Assembly (NCBI RefSeq): GCF_019355395.1
Contig: NZ_CP048829.1
Location: 186,001 to 250,000, forward strand
Length of the DNA stretch: 64,000 bases
Source of the DNA: Chordicoccus furentiruminis
GTDB lineage: Bacteria; Bacillota; Clostridia; Lachnospirales; Lachnospiraceae
Direction: 5' to 3'
Shown here one piece after another: positions 28,057 to 36,391 of this stretch (position 1 is its first letter; every line of letters begins with the position of its first letter). Both the position numbers and the translations under genes were made by a program. The notes under the pieces were generated by a model. The model worked only from the letters and a program-made list of their open reading frames with translations. It had not been told where the DNA came from and ran no database searches.

Positions 28057-29208
28057 TCAGTTCGGTTTCAGTATTGCAGAAAGATGTTTCGCATCTGTGA
28101 TCTCGATCCCGAGAAGTTCCGCCGCATCCCGGATCCCGTCGGCCAGCGCGACGCCGGAGCCTCTCACAAGGATCATCCTGACGGGCCGCTCGAAGAAGCG
28201 GTCCGCGTCACAGGCAAAGCGGTAAAGACGCTCCGGCCCGGCCTTTTCATCGAGAAGTCCGATGATCACGGGCAGGCATCGGTGAATACCGGTCACATAG
28301 GTATAGTGTCTGAGCGTCAGATCGTGATAAGCCGCCGTCCGTCCGAATCCGCGGACAAATGCCGCGATCAGAAAAAGGCTCAGAACCGGCATCCGTTCAA
28401 TATGAAGGAAAAGCCGCAGCGTCAGCGCCGAAGGAAAACGCAGGTGGATGACCCCGCCGCGCCGCTCGAACCGCTCCACAATTCCCTCGCACTCCAGCTC
28501 CTCCAGAATTTCATCCCGGATTCCCAGCTCTCTGGCGTCAAGCACGAAATCCACGCGTCCGCGGCTCTGTCCGACCGGCGACTCCGCCAGCCTCATCGCC
28601 ACATCCCGCCAGTGAGAGGGCTGCTCGCTGTAGAGTCTCATCATCGTACGAATCTGCCGGATCGCTGTCCGGTCCAGATCAGAACGGACAATGCAGTCCT
28701 CGCCCGCCAGTTCCGGTGCTGTCGCATCAAAGGAGGTACCGTTCCGGAGAAAAGACATCTCGGAGGCGGTCAGCGCCGGAAACGGGATCCTTCGGATCAG
28801 ATCCGCGTTTTTCAGAGGCAGAAACAGACTCTCGCGGATCCGGGTATCCAGAATCGGCAGCTGCCATCCCTTATGTCCGCGCAGCACCGTCCCCAGAGCA
28901 AGCGTTTCCTGCGCGTCTGCGTCGCTGATATCGAGAACGGGCTGATACGGCGCGTACTTTGTGAGCAGCTCCTGCAGCCGCACCTCGATGTCAGGCTCCA
29001 TCATCGGCTCGAGTCCGACGGGATCCGCCAATACGGTTTCCAGCATCCTGTGATGAAAGAAATGGTTATAGCGGTTGCGCATCGTATCGGTCAGGAAGGA
29101 TCCGTATCCTACCAGAATCAGCAGTTCCGGGCGGAGCGCCATGCCGCTGACCACATTGCCGGCGGCCGTCGGGCTCGTGAACTTGATCAGAACTTTGACA
29201 AATGCCAT
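28057..29208 (-). CDS. CARF/Card1-like (DUF1887-like) protein, motifs degenerate
   Basis: I read this 383-residue protein as a divergent relative of the Card1/Can2 type (about 370 residues). Seen: a Rossmann-like N-terminus with VKVLIKF at residues 4-10, KPE-like ALRPELLILVG at 24-34, and VLDISDAD at 91-98 where relatives have a DLTGG ligand loop; a middle segment with EILEELECEGIV; and a C-terminal LPVIIGLLD at 312-320 where relatives have PVFISCKNG, followed by LYRFACDADRFF. The expected nuclease Asp and Glu-x-Lys or Cys-Lys residues are absent. Thus it may be a non-catalytic CARF protein. The family call is from memory and needs structure prediction. The ATG at 29208 has only a weak AGGGA site. 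It lies between metA and argS. Confidence 0.5.
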   Translation of the reverse strand: MAFVKVLIKFTSPTAAGNVVSGMALRPELLILVGYGSFLTDTMRNRYNHFFHHRMLETVLADPVGLEPMMEPDIEVRLQELLTKYAPYQPVLDISDADAQETLALGTVLRGHKGWQLPILDTRIRESLFLPLKNADLIRRIPFPALTASEMSFLRNGTSFDATAPELAGEDCIVRSDLDRTAIRQIRTMMRLYSEQPSHWRDVAMRLAESPVGQSRGRVDFVLDARELGIRDEILEELECEGIVERFERRGGVIHLRFPSALTLRLFLHIERMPVLSLFLIAAFVRGFGRTAAYHDLTLRHYTYVTGIHRCLPVIIGLLDEKAGPERLYRFACDADRFFERPVRMILVRGSGVALADGIRDAAELLGIEITDAKHLSAILKPN

Positions 29209-29239
29209 GTCGGTATCCCTGTCCTGCTCCGGTCGCGGT

Positions 29240-29265
29240 ATCCGGGTCCCCCTTCGGACCCGGAT
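29240..29265 (-). promoter_or_regulatory. Hairpin between metA and the CARF-like gene
   Basis: A perfect 10-bp stem (29240-29249 with 29256-29265) with a 6-base loop lies between the two genes. There is no T-run on the minus strand, so it may tune rather than stop expression. Confidence 0.35.
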
Positions 29266-29278
29266 GCCGGACGGCAGG

Positions 29279-30232
29279 TCATTTGTAATTATCCGGAAGC
29301 TCTTCTCCCCATGGCGTTCCGTCAAGATTGAAAGGTGTCGATTGGTACACGTAGTAGTTCAGCCAGTTGGTGTACAGGTTGTTCGCGGCTGCGCGCCATG
29401 TCAGCAGCGGCCGTTTCCCCGGATCGTCATCCGGGAAATAATGCTCGGGAATCGCGGTATCGAGCCCCTTCTTCCGGTCCCGCTCGTACTCGTTCCGCAG
29501 CTGCATCCGTCCGTATTCCGGATGGCCGAAGACGAAAATCTTCCGTCCGTTCTGTGCCATGCAGATCGAAACGCCGGCTTCCTCCGATTTCGCGAGAATC
29601 GTCAGCTCCCCGCAGTTCACGATGTCATCGACGGCCACCTCGGTGTAACGCGAATGAGGCATCAGAAAGACATCGTCAAAGCCGCGCACCAGCGGCGTCT
29701 TGCGGTTGTAGACCGTGTTTTCGTAGATGCCGAAGAGCTTCTTTCCTCCCGGAAGGAGCCGCTTCGGAAGCCCGTAGTAATAGTACATCGCAGCCTGCGC
29801 TCCCCAGCACAGGTAGATGGTCGATGTCACATGGGTGTTGCACCATGAAAAGATCTGCTCCAGCTCTTCCCAGTAATCGATCTCCTCGAACTCTTTCAGT
29901 TCCACCGGCGCGCCTGTGATGATCATTCCGTCAAAACGGCGGGCACGCAATTCTTCGAAGGTCTCATAGAAGGTATCAAGATGGCTCTTCGATGTGTGCG
30001 TCGATTCGTGCGTGGATGTCTTCATAAAAGTGACGTCGATCTGAAGCGGCGTATTGGACAGCTCCCGGAGGATCTGAAGCTCCGTCTGCTCCTTCAGCGG
30101 CATCAGGTTGAGAATACAGATCCGGATCGGGCGGATGTCCTGATGAAGAGCCCGGTCCTCATCCATGACAAAGATGTTTTCCTTTTCCAATGTCTCCCGC
30201 ACAGGAAGATGGTTCGGTATCTTAACCGGCAT
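29279..30232 (-). CDS. metA: Homoserine O-acetyltransferase (MetA type)
   Basis: This 317-residue enzyme acylates homoserine at the first committed step of methionine synthesis. The fold is MetA/HTS: catalytic Cys142 is in LCWGAQA, and HPEYGR carries the catalytic His. Residue 111 in TGAPVELKEF is Glu; MetA enzymes with Glu111 use acetyl-CoA whereas Gly111 enzymes such as that of E. coli use succinyl-CoA, so acetyl transfer is inferred. The start overlaps the end of ligA by 11 bases, showing tight operon packing. No S-box or other riboswitch is possible in that overlap. Confidence 0.92.
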   Translation of the reverse strand: MPVKIPNHLPVRETLEKENIFVMDEDRALHQDIRPIRICILNLMPLKEQTELQILRELSNTPLQIDVTFMKTSTHESTHTSKSHLDTFYETFEELRARRFDGMIITGAPVELKEFEEIDYWEELEQIFSWCNTHVTSTIYLCWGAQAAMYYYYGLPKRLLPGGKKLFGIYENTVYNRKTPLVRGFDDVFLMPHSRYTEVAVDDIVNCGELTILAKSEEAGVSICMAQNGRKIFVFGHPEYGRMQLRNEYERDRKKGLDTAIPEHYFPDDDPGKRPLLTWRAAANNLYTNWLNYYVYQSTPFNLDGTPWGEELPDNYK

Positions 30233-32237
30233 GCCTGCCCCCCTCGTTTACAGAAGCAAGAAACTCCTCTTCCGTCAGGATCGGAATCCCAAGCTCCTTT
30301 GCCTTTTTGTTCTTCCCTGATGCCGACGCCGGATCATTGTTGATAAGCGCGGCGGTCTTCTTCGACACGGCCCCCGCGAGCCGTCCGCCCCGTGACTCGA
30401 TGAACGCGCCCAGCTCCTTCCGGCTCCCGAAGACATGTACCTCTCCGGTGATCACATAGGACCGCCCGGCCAGAGAATCATCCGCCGCAGCGTTTTCCTC
30501 CGTCATGGTGAGGCCAGCGTCCCGCAGGCGGCGGATCAGCGCCCGGTTGGCATCGCGCCGGAAGAAATCCCAGACCGACTTCGCTGTCACCCCGCCGACA
30601 TCCGGCACAGCGGTCAGTTCCTCCACGGACGCGTTCATCAGCGCGTCCATCGTTCCGAATGCCTTCAGAATCGTTCTGGCCGACGTCTTTCCCACGTTTG
30701 GAATCGCAAGTCCGGTCAGGAGCCGGTCCGCTTCCTGATGTTTGGAAGCCTCGATGGATGCCAGTACCTTGTCTGTATTCTTCTCTTTGCCGACAATCCC
30801 CCGCTCGATGAGTTCGTCCCGCTTCCCGCGGAGATCGTAGATATCCGCAATGTCCGAAAGGTATCCTTCCGCGATCAGAGCACGAATGTTTTCCTCGCCC
30901 AGCCCCTTGATGTCCATCGCGTCGCGGCTCACGAAATTGATGAGGTGGCGCTCCAGCTGTGCGGGACAGGACGGATTCACGCAGCGGATGTCGGCTGCAT
31001 TCTCCTCGCGGACCACAGGCTGCCCGCACACCGGGCAGGTATCCGGAAGACGGAAATCCCTCGTTCCAGCCGGACGGAGATCCGGCACGGACGCGCGGAT
31101 CTTCGGGATGATTTCCCCCGACTTGTAGACGATCACCGTATCGCCGATGCCGATATGAAGCCGGTCGATAAAATCCTGATTATGCAGGGTGGCGCGGCTC
31201 ACTGTCGTTCCGCAGAGGCGCACCGGGTCAAAGACAGCCGTCGGATTCAGCCGCCCTGTCATGCCGACGGAAACCTCAATTCCGCGGACGACCGTCAGCT
31301 TTTCCTCGGGCGGGTATTTGTAGGCGATATGACCGGCGCTGTACTTCGCCCCTGCCGGAAACTCGCTGCGATAGGCAATCTGATCAATCTTCACCACCGC
31401 GCCGTCAATATCGTAGCCCAGCGTCCCCCGCAGCTCCCCGATCCGGTCGATCGCATCGATGATCTCCTCATCCGTGCGGCAGAGTGTCCCGGGCACCGTG
31501 TGCATTCCCAGCCGTTCTCTCAGAAACGAAAGCGCAGCCGTATGGGATACGGTCAGATCCTCCCGGTCCGCCCTCTGCACATTGAAGACAAAAAACGATA
31601 GTCCGCGTTCCTTCGTCATCGCCGGATTCAGCTGTCTCAGCGTACCGGCCGCGCAGTTGCGGGGGTTCGCAAAGGTCCGCTTTCCGAGCAGTTCCTGCCT
31701 CTCGTTCACGCGGTCAAAATCCTTCCAGGTCATATAGACCTCGCCCCGCACCTCGAGCGGTCCGGGATCCTCGGGCAGATTGGAGATGACGTCCGGTATA
31801 ACTGCGGCGTTCAGCGTGACATCCTCTCCCGTCTCTCCGTCGCCGCGCGTTTCCGCCAGCGTCATGCGGCCGCTCTGATAGCGGATGGACATCGACAGTC
31901 CGTCGATCTTCTGCTCTACCGAAAAGACCGCATCCGGATGAAGCGAACGGACACCATGCACCCATCCGAGCACCTCTTCCTTCGTGAACACGTCCTCGAT
32001 GGAGAGCATCGGAACATCATGACGGACCGTAACGCCCGCTTTCCGGCGTACCGGCGCCCCCACGGTCTGGGTCGGCGAATCCGCCGATCTCCATTCAGGG
32101 TGCTCCTGTTCGGCCTCCTTAAGCGACTGCATCAGTTTGTCGTATTCATAGTCCGTGACCTTTTCATGAGCCGCTTCATACGCCTCATTGTAGGCCTTCA
32201 CCTTTCTGACGGTCTCCCCGTACTCCTCGAATGTCAT
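30222..32237 (-). CDS. ligA: NAD-dependent DNA ligase
   Basis: The 671-residue ligase seals nicks during replication and repair. In order it shows domain Ia and the adenylation domain with the AMP-accepting Lys110 in KIDGLSM, an OB fold, a four-Cys zinc finger (CPVCGQ then CVNPSCPAQ), a helix-hairpin-helix region and a C-terminal BRCT domain (from about residue 590). Length is typical. Start at 32237 overlaps the stop of the pseudouridine synthase gene as ATGA, and an upstream frame extension is the body of that gene. The site before the ATG (GGGGAAGAG) is modest, consistent with coupling. Confidence 0.95.
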   Translation of the reverse strand: MTFEEYGETVRKVKAYNEAYEAAHEKVTDYEYDKLMQSLKEAEQEHPEWRSADSPTQTVGAPVRRKAGVTVRHDVPMLSIEDVFTKEEVLGWVHGVRSLHPDAVFSVEQKIDGLSMSIRYQSGRMTLAETRGDGETGEDVTLNAAVIPDVISNLPEDPGPLEVRGEVYMTWKDFDRVNERQELLGKRTFANPRNCAAGTLRQLNPAMTKERGLSFFVFNVQRADREDLTVSHTAALSFLRERLGMHTVPGTLCRTDEEIIDAIDRIGELRGTLGYDIDGAVVKIDQIAYRSEFPAGAKYSAGHIAYKYPPEEKLTVVRGIEVSVGMTGRLNPTAVFDPVRLCGTTVSRATLHNQDFIDRLHIGIGDTVIVYKSGEIIPKIRASVPDLRPAGTRDFRLPDTCPVCGQPVVREENAADIRCVNPSCPAQLERHLINFVSRDAMDIKGLGEENIRALIAEGYLSDIADIYDLRGKRDELIERGIVGKEKNTDKVLASIEASKHQEADRLLTGLAIPNVGKTSARTILKAFGTMDALMNASVEELTAVPDVGGVTAKSVWDFFRRDANRALIRRLRDAGLTMTEENAAADDSLAGRSYVITGEVHVFGSRKELGAFIESRGGRLAGAVSKKTAALINNDPASASGKNKKAKELGIPILTEEEFLASVNEGGRHAG

Positions 32238-33256
32238 CCTCTCTTCCCCGTCCGTCCCCGTTCCGGGTTTCTCCTGCCTCCGGCTCCCCGGCTCGACCCC
32301 GGGTATGCGGAGTCTCCGCGCCTCGCCGCTGCCTTGCCGTGTCCTGCGGACTGCGTTCCGCTTTTTCTTTCCTTCCATCCGTTCCGCGGTTTCCGGTCAG
32401 AGCGGTCAGGCTTCGCCACAGCCCATCCGGCCTTTCTCTTCGGACGGGCCGATCCGCTTTTATCCGGCTCAGCCTGTCCGGCCAGCACGAGAAGCTGGCC
32501 TTTCTCCTCTTCGGTCATCTCACGCAGCGCGCCGCACGGAAGATTCCCGATCCTGAGATTCATGATCCGGATCCGTTCGATACCCGAAACGCCGTAGCCG
32601 AGCGCTCTGCACATCCGCCGGATCTGACGGTTGTATCCCTGCGTGAGGGTAATCGAGAATTTTCGTTCGCCGAGGCGCTTCACCCGGCAGGGTCTCGTCG
32701 TGACCCAGAGTTCGTCGGGATGCTTCCGCAGCGTCGCCTCGTCGTCAAGGCGGATCTTGACGCCGCGGCTCATCCGTTCGAGAAATTCCGGCGTCACAGG
32801 GGTGCTCACGGTCACGACATATTCCTTCTCATGAAAATGAGAAGCCCTCATGATCTGGTCCGAGAGTCCGCCGTCGTTCGTCAGAATCATCAGCCCGCTG
32901 GAATCCTTGTCGAGGCGTCCGGCATAGACGACCCGCTGCGGCACATCAGTCTCGTCAGCCAGATTGCCTTCCACCGACCGGTTCATCGTACAGACGACGC
33001 CGCACGGCTTATGGTAAAGAAAATAGACACGGTCCGCCTCCTTCTTCGGAAGCTCGCGTCCCTCCACATAAACCGTATCGCCCCGGTATACGCGGTCGCC
33101 TACGGAGGCGGTTTCCGCCGGATGCTCGGGCTCATCCTTTCGCGACCGCCGCCGGATCTGTACTTTTCCCTGCTCGATCAGACGATCGGCTTCCCGGCGG
33201 GAGGCTGCGCCTGCGTCGCTGATATACTTGTTAAGGCGTTTGCCTTCCTTCTCCAT
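32234..33256 (-). CDS. 23S rRNA pseudouridine synthase, RluB/RluF type
   Basis: The 340-residue enzyme isomerises uridine in 23S rRNA. It begins with an S4 RNA-binding domain (RLNKYISDAGAASRREAD at residues 6-23), followed by the catalytic domain with AGRLDKDSSGL, whose Asp is the nucleophile, and LTQGYNRQIRRMC. The segment YFLYHKPCGVVCT is typical of the RsuA/RluB/RluF group; RluF (position 2604) is my best guess. The C-terminal 85 residues are an Arg/Gly/Lys-rich tail, likely disordered and RNA-binding. AAAGGA lies 7 bases before the ATG. It heads the ligA-metA-argS operon. Confidence 0.85.
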   Translation of the reverse strand: MEKEGKRLNKYISDAGAASRREADRLIEQGKVQIRRRSRKDEPEHPAETASVGDRVYRGDTVYVEGRELPKKEADRVYFLYHKPCGVVCTMNRSVEGNLADETDVPQRVVYAGRLDKDSSGLMILTNDGGLSDQIMRASHFHEKEYVVTVSTPVTPEFLERMSRGVKIRLDDEATLRKHPDELWVTTRPCRVKRLGERKFSITLTQGYNRQIRRMCRALGYGVSGIERIRIMNLRIGNLPCGALREMTEEEKGQLLVLAGQAEPDKSGSARPKRKAGWAVAKPDRSDRKPRNGWKERKSGTQSAGHGKAAARRGDSAYPGSSRGAGGRRNPERGRTGKRG

Positions 33257-33300
33257 CTCTCGGTCCTTTCTCCGTCTTCTTCCCGTTTGCTTCCAGATGC

Positions 33301-33348
33301 GTAAAACGCAAGGAACCGCAGACACCGCGGGTTTCGGTGTTTGCGGTT
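33301..33348 (-). terminator. Terminator of the SH3 protein gene
   Basis: A 14-bp stem (33314-33327 with 33335-33348, one G-T pair) is followed on the minus strand by CCTTGCGTTTTA. It separates this gene from the downstream pseudouridine synthase operon. Confidence 0.6.
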
Positions 33349-33409
33349 CTCCCCTGCCCGCCTCTTCCGTGTGCGGGTTCATCCGGGGCGGCCGTTTCAC
33401 CGCACCGGC

Positions 33410-34570
33410 TCAGGAAACGCTGATATAGCTTTGTCCCACATACCCTTCCGCAGAATCCGTGATGACATGCCACCAGCCTTTATCATTGTCGCCGACCACC
33501 GTCACCGTGCTTCCGCCGGCAACCTCGCTGATCACTTCGTACTCAAAGCCCGGACCGGACCGGACGTTCACGGTCGAGAGGATGGTGCCCGTCCGGGTTC
33601 CCCCGTCCGTTCCGGTTTCCTCTCCGTTGTCATTCCCGGCATCCGTATCTTCCTGCAGAACCTGTCCTTCGTCAGCCGCCTGACCGTCATCCTGCTCATC
33701 CGTGTCCTGTTCTTCCGCAGTCTGCTGATCTTCATCCTGATTGTCCGTATCCGTCTGCGGCGCGCTCTGGCTTGTACTGCCCGTGTCCGCAGTCTGCGTA
33801 TCGGTTTCGCCGTTCGCCGACGCGGAGGACGCAGCGCCGGCACTCCCGGATACGCTGCTTTCGCTCTGCGGCGTGCCGGCGGCCGCGGCAGCTTTACTGG
33901 CGGCCGCCGCCTTTTCGTACTCCTTCTTCACCTCGCTGATCAGGTCCTGTACGTCCTGATCCTTCGTCACCTGATCGATATAATCTGCTGTCGTCTTATC
34001 GATATCCGAGAAAACAATCTTGTACTGTCCGTCCGCTTCCTTCCGTACATACGACTGGCTCAGGCCGGGCATTGCCGCCGAGCCCGCGTTCGTATAGTTG
34101 TACTTTGTGTAGACGACATAACTGTCCGCCGTCTTTCCCGGCTTGGAGTACACCTCGACATCGGAATAGGTTGTGGAAGAAGAGGAAATCTTAGCGGCCT
34201 CCGCCTCCGGCAGCGTATCCGTCAGCTTTTTCACCGCGGCGACATCTTTCGATCCGACTGCCTCGTAGTAGCGTGTCATCAGCTTCGTGACCGCAGGCAC
34301 CGCATCCTTTGTCAGCGGCGCTGCTTCGGCGACGGACTCCGCTGCCGAAGCGGCCGATGAGACGGCCGCGGGAGACGCCGTCGGCGTCACGGTCACGGTG
34401 TTGGCCGTCAGCTGCACGGATCCGCCGGACGCAGTCTCCTCACGGGAGGCCCGCATATTCCTCGACACAACCCGTACGCCGAAAAACAAACCAACCAGAA
34501 CGACGAGCAGTCCGGCCGCCAGCAGAATATACCTGAGATTGTCCGACAGCCATTCTCTGAAGTTGTTCAT
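33410..34570 (-). CDS. Membrane-anchored SH3-domain protein
   Basis: The 386-residue protein has one N-terminal membrane helix (about residues 13-35), an extracytoplasmic alpha/beta domain (about 85-215) resembling NTF2-like lipoprotein modules, a long acidic Gln/Asp/Glu/Thr-rich stretch (about 240-320) and a C-terminal bacterial SH3 domain (STVNVRSGPGFEYEVI to the end). Bacterial SH3 domains often bind peptidoglycan, so a wall-associated role is likely; no enzyme motif is visible. The gene is followed by a terminator and preceded by tRNA-Arg. Confidence 0.75.
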   Translation of the reverse strand: MNNFREWLSDNLRYILLAAGLLVVLVGLFFGVRVVSRNMRASREETASGGSVQLTANTVTVTPTASPAAVSSAASAAESVAEAAPLTKDAVPAVTKLMTRYYEAVGSKDVAAVKKLTDTLPEAEAAKISSSSTTYSDVEVYSKPGKTADSYVVYTKYNYTNAGSAAMPGLSQSYVRKEADGQYKIVFSDIDKTTADYIDQVTKDQDVQDLISEVKKEYEKAAAASKAAAAAGTPQSESSVSGSAGAASSASANGETDTQTADTGSTSQSAPQTDTDNQDEDQQTAEEQDTDEQDDGQAADEGQVLQEDTDAGNDNGEETGTDGGTRTGTILSTVNVRSGPGFEYEVISEVAGGSTVTVVGDNDKGWWHVITDSAEGYVGQSYISVS

Positions 34571-34638
34571 CTGTCAACCCTCCTTGCGGCTGCCCTCCCC
34601 TGACAGGACCGCCACCCCTGTTTCGTCCGTTTCTCCGG

Positions 34639-34672
34639 AAAAACAAAACCGCCTTCCGGTGAGGAAAGGCGG
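34639..34672 (-). terminator. Terminator of tRNA-Arg
   Basis: A CCGCCTTTCC/GGAAGGCGG stem lies 7 bases past the tRNA and is followed on the minus strand by TTTTGTTTTT. Confidence 0.87.
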
Positions 34673-34678
34673 CATGAA

Positions 34679-34750
34679 CGCGTCTGACAGGAGTCGAACC
34701 CGCGCACCCGGAACCGGAATCCGGTGCTCTATCCACTGAGCTACAGACGC
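34679..34750 (-). tRNA. tRNA-Arg (anticodon CCG)
   Basis: A 72-base cloverleaf has a perfect 7-bp acceptor stem (GCGTCTG with CAGACGC), a 4-bp D stem, a 5-bp anticodon stem CCGGA/TCCGG and a T arm with TTCGACT. The loop TTCCGGT gives anticodon CCG, reading CGG. The discriminator is G, usual for arginine. No CCA is encoded. Confidence 0.93.
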
Positions 34751-34815
34751 ATAATCTAAGTGTTCGTACACGCAAGCGGCGCGGGAAAAAGCGTATCGCC
34801 TGTGCAACAAAATGC

Positions 34816-34844
34816 ATTATAGCACGACCCGGCACACGATTCAA
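34816..34844 (-). promoter_or_regulatory. Promoter of tRNA-Arg
   Basis: TTGAAT (-35, 34844-34839), 17 bases, then a perfect TATAAT (-10, 34821-34816) on the minus strand, about 65 bases upstream of the tRNA. Confidence 0.75.
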
Positions 34845-34883
34845 CCCAAAATTCAAATCCCTCAAAAACGGCTTCCGAAGCCA

Positions 34884-35606
34884 TCACCGCTTTCCCGTAA
34901 AGATGCTTTCGTTCATCGCAAAAACCGCATCCAGCTCCTCTCCAAGTCCCGCCTCCCGGATGAAGCCGGCCGCCGGCCCGATGTTCGGAGGCCGGCGGTT
35001 CGGATTGTGCGTGTCGCTGCCGATTGCCTGAACGGTCCCTTCTCTCAGCCAGCGAAGCATCCGGCGGCGGGACGGCGGATCGAGAAAGCTGCCCGCATTC
35101 ACCTGAACGATGACGTCCAGGTCCAGAAGACGGCGGATGCTTTCCGCATCGGTCAGCTTCAGATACCGCTCGAGATGCGCGATGACGATCCGGAGTCCGC
35201 GGACCCTGAGCATTTCCTCCACATCATCCAGCATATGACCCGACCACTGCTGGAACGGCATTTCGAGAAGCAGGTACCCCGAACGGCCGGCGCAGAGAAG
35301 CCCGAGATCCGGATCCGCGGCGAGAGCGCGGCTGTAGTAGACCTCCGCGCCGAGATGAATCCGTCCCCGGTACCGTTCCGCGTTTCCTTCCGCGGTGACC
35401 GCTTCGAACAGACGGTGAGCGGCCTCCACCCTTCTCTCAAGGAAGACGCGGACCGGCTCCTTCGGATAGTAGTGCGGCGTCGCCACCAGCCCGGCCGCAC
35501 CCTGAGCGAACTCTTCCGCGAGAACCTGCAGGGACTCCTCCGGCGTACTGCAGCCGTCGTCCATTCCCGGGAGAATATGCGTATGAATATCGAAAAAGCG
35601 CTCCAT
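34884..35606 (-). CDS. cpsB: CpsB/CapC-type tyrosine-protein phosphatase (PHP fold)
   Basis: The 240-residue protein belongs to the PHP-fold manganese-dependent phosphatases that dephosphorylate the CpsD-type tyrosine kinase and so adjust capsule assembly. The N-terminus carries FDIHTHILPGMDDG (metal-binding His pair), followed by ATPHYYP, and the C-terminal GSDTHN metal site. The ATG at 35606 is chosen because the HTH motif then starts at residue 6, as in relatives. It lies 53 bases downstream of the kinase gene in the polysaccharide operon and is its last gene. Confidence 0.9.
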   Translation of the reverse strand: MERFFDIHTHILPGMDDGCSTPEESLQVLAEEFAQGAAGLVATPHYYPKEPVRVFLERRVEAAHRLFEAVTAEGNAERYRGRIHLGAEVYYSRALAADPDLGLLCAGRSGYLLLEMPFQQWSGHMLDDVEEMLRVRGLRIVIAHLERYLKLTDAESIRRLLDLDVIVQVNAGSFLDPPSRRRMLRWLREGTVQAIGSDTHNPNRRPPNIGPAAGFIREAGLGEELDAVFAMNESIFTGKR

Positions 35607-35659
35607 CTTCCCGACCGTTCCTCTCCGCCGCATTCCTGTTCCCGTCGTAAACAGGCTGC

Positions 35660-36391
35660 TCAGGATTCCTTCTTGTAGTAATAGTGCCGGTAATACTTCT
35701 TGCTCTCCACTTCCGCATCGGCGTAGATGAAGCCAATGATATGTGCATTGGCAAACCGGAGCTGCTCCAGCATGTCGTCCACCCCGTCAAACTCAGTGCA
35801 TTGGTGCTTCACAATGAGCAGATAGCCGTCCGCATAGGCAGCGAACAATGCCGCATCCGTGACCGTTGTGACCGGCGGAAGGTCAATGAAAATATAATCG
35901 TAGACCTTTCGAAGACCCATAATCAGTGTGCCCAGCTGCTTCGACTGCAGAAGAAGCGTCGGGTCCGGCGGAATATTGCCGGCCGGAATCACATCGACCG
36001 GCGCGTTCCGCGAACGGCGGACGATCTTGCTGAGCTCCGCCTGACCGGCAAGATAGTCGGAAAGGCCGGGCGCGCTGCGCATCGAAAGCCTGGCGGCGAT
36101 CGTCGGAAGCCGCATGTCGCAGTCGAGCACGATCACCTTCTTGTCCAGCTGACCGAAGGATATCGCCGTGTTGAGGCAGTTGGTCGATTTTCCTTCCCCG
36201 CGGCCAGAGGATGTCACCGCGATCACCTTGCCTTCCTTGCCCGGAAGGGAGAAGATGATGTTCGTACGCAGCGCCCTGTACGCCTCTCTGACCGGCCAGG
36301 GAGAAGCGTCTGTCAGAATGGCCTCCCTGTCCAGATCGCGCGCGCGGCGGTCCGTCCGGCTTCTGTTCTTCTTTCCCGAAAAAAGCATCAT
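35660..36391 (-). CDS. cpsD: CpsD/CapB-type tyrosine kinase
   Basis: This 243-residue bacterial tyrosine kinase shows Walker A GRGEGKST, Walker A' VLDCDMRLP and Walker B YIFIDLPP. The C-terminus ends in a tyrosine cluster (KKYYRHYYYKKES), the expected autophosphorylation site. With the CpsC-type partner it should form the membrane kinase complex that controls polysaccharide chain length and export. Its start overlaps the end of cpsC as ATGA. Confidence 0.92.
   Translation of the reverse strand: MMLFSGKKNRSRTDRRARDLDREAILTDASPWPVREAYRALRTNIIFSLPGKEGKVIAVTSSGRGEGKSTNCLNTAISFGQLDKKVIVLDCDMRLPTIAARLSMRSAPGLSDYLAGQAELSKIVRRSRNAPVDVIPAGNIPPDPTLLLQSKQLGTLIMGLRKVYDYIFIDLPPVTTVTDAALFAAYADGYLLIVKHQCTEFDGVDDMLEQLRFANAHIIGFIYADAEVESKKYYRHYYYKKES

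Noticed and set aside
28057-29208. Active type III CRISPR effector
   Set aside because: The nuclease residues are missing and no CRISPR or type III genes are in the window; only a fold-level resemblance is claimed.
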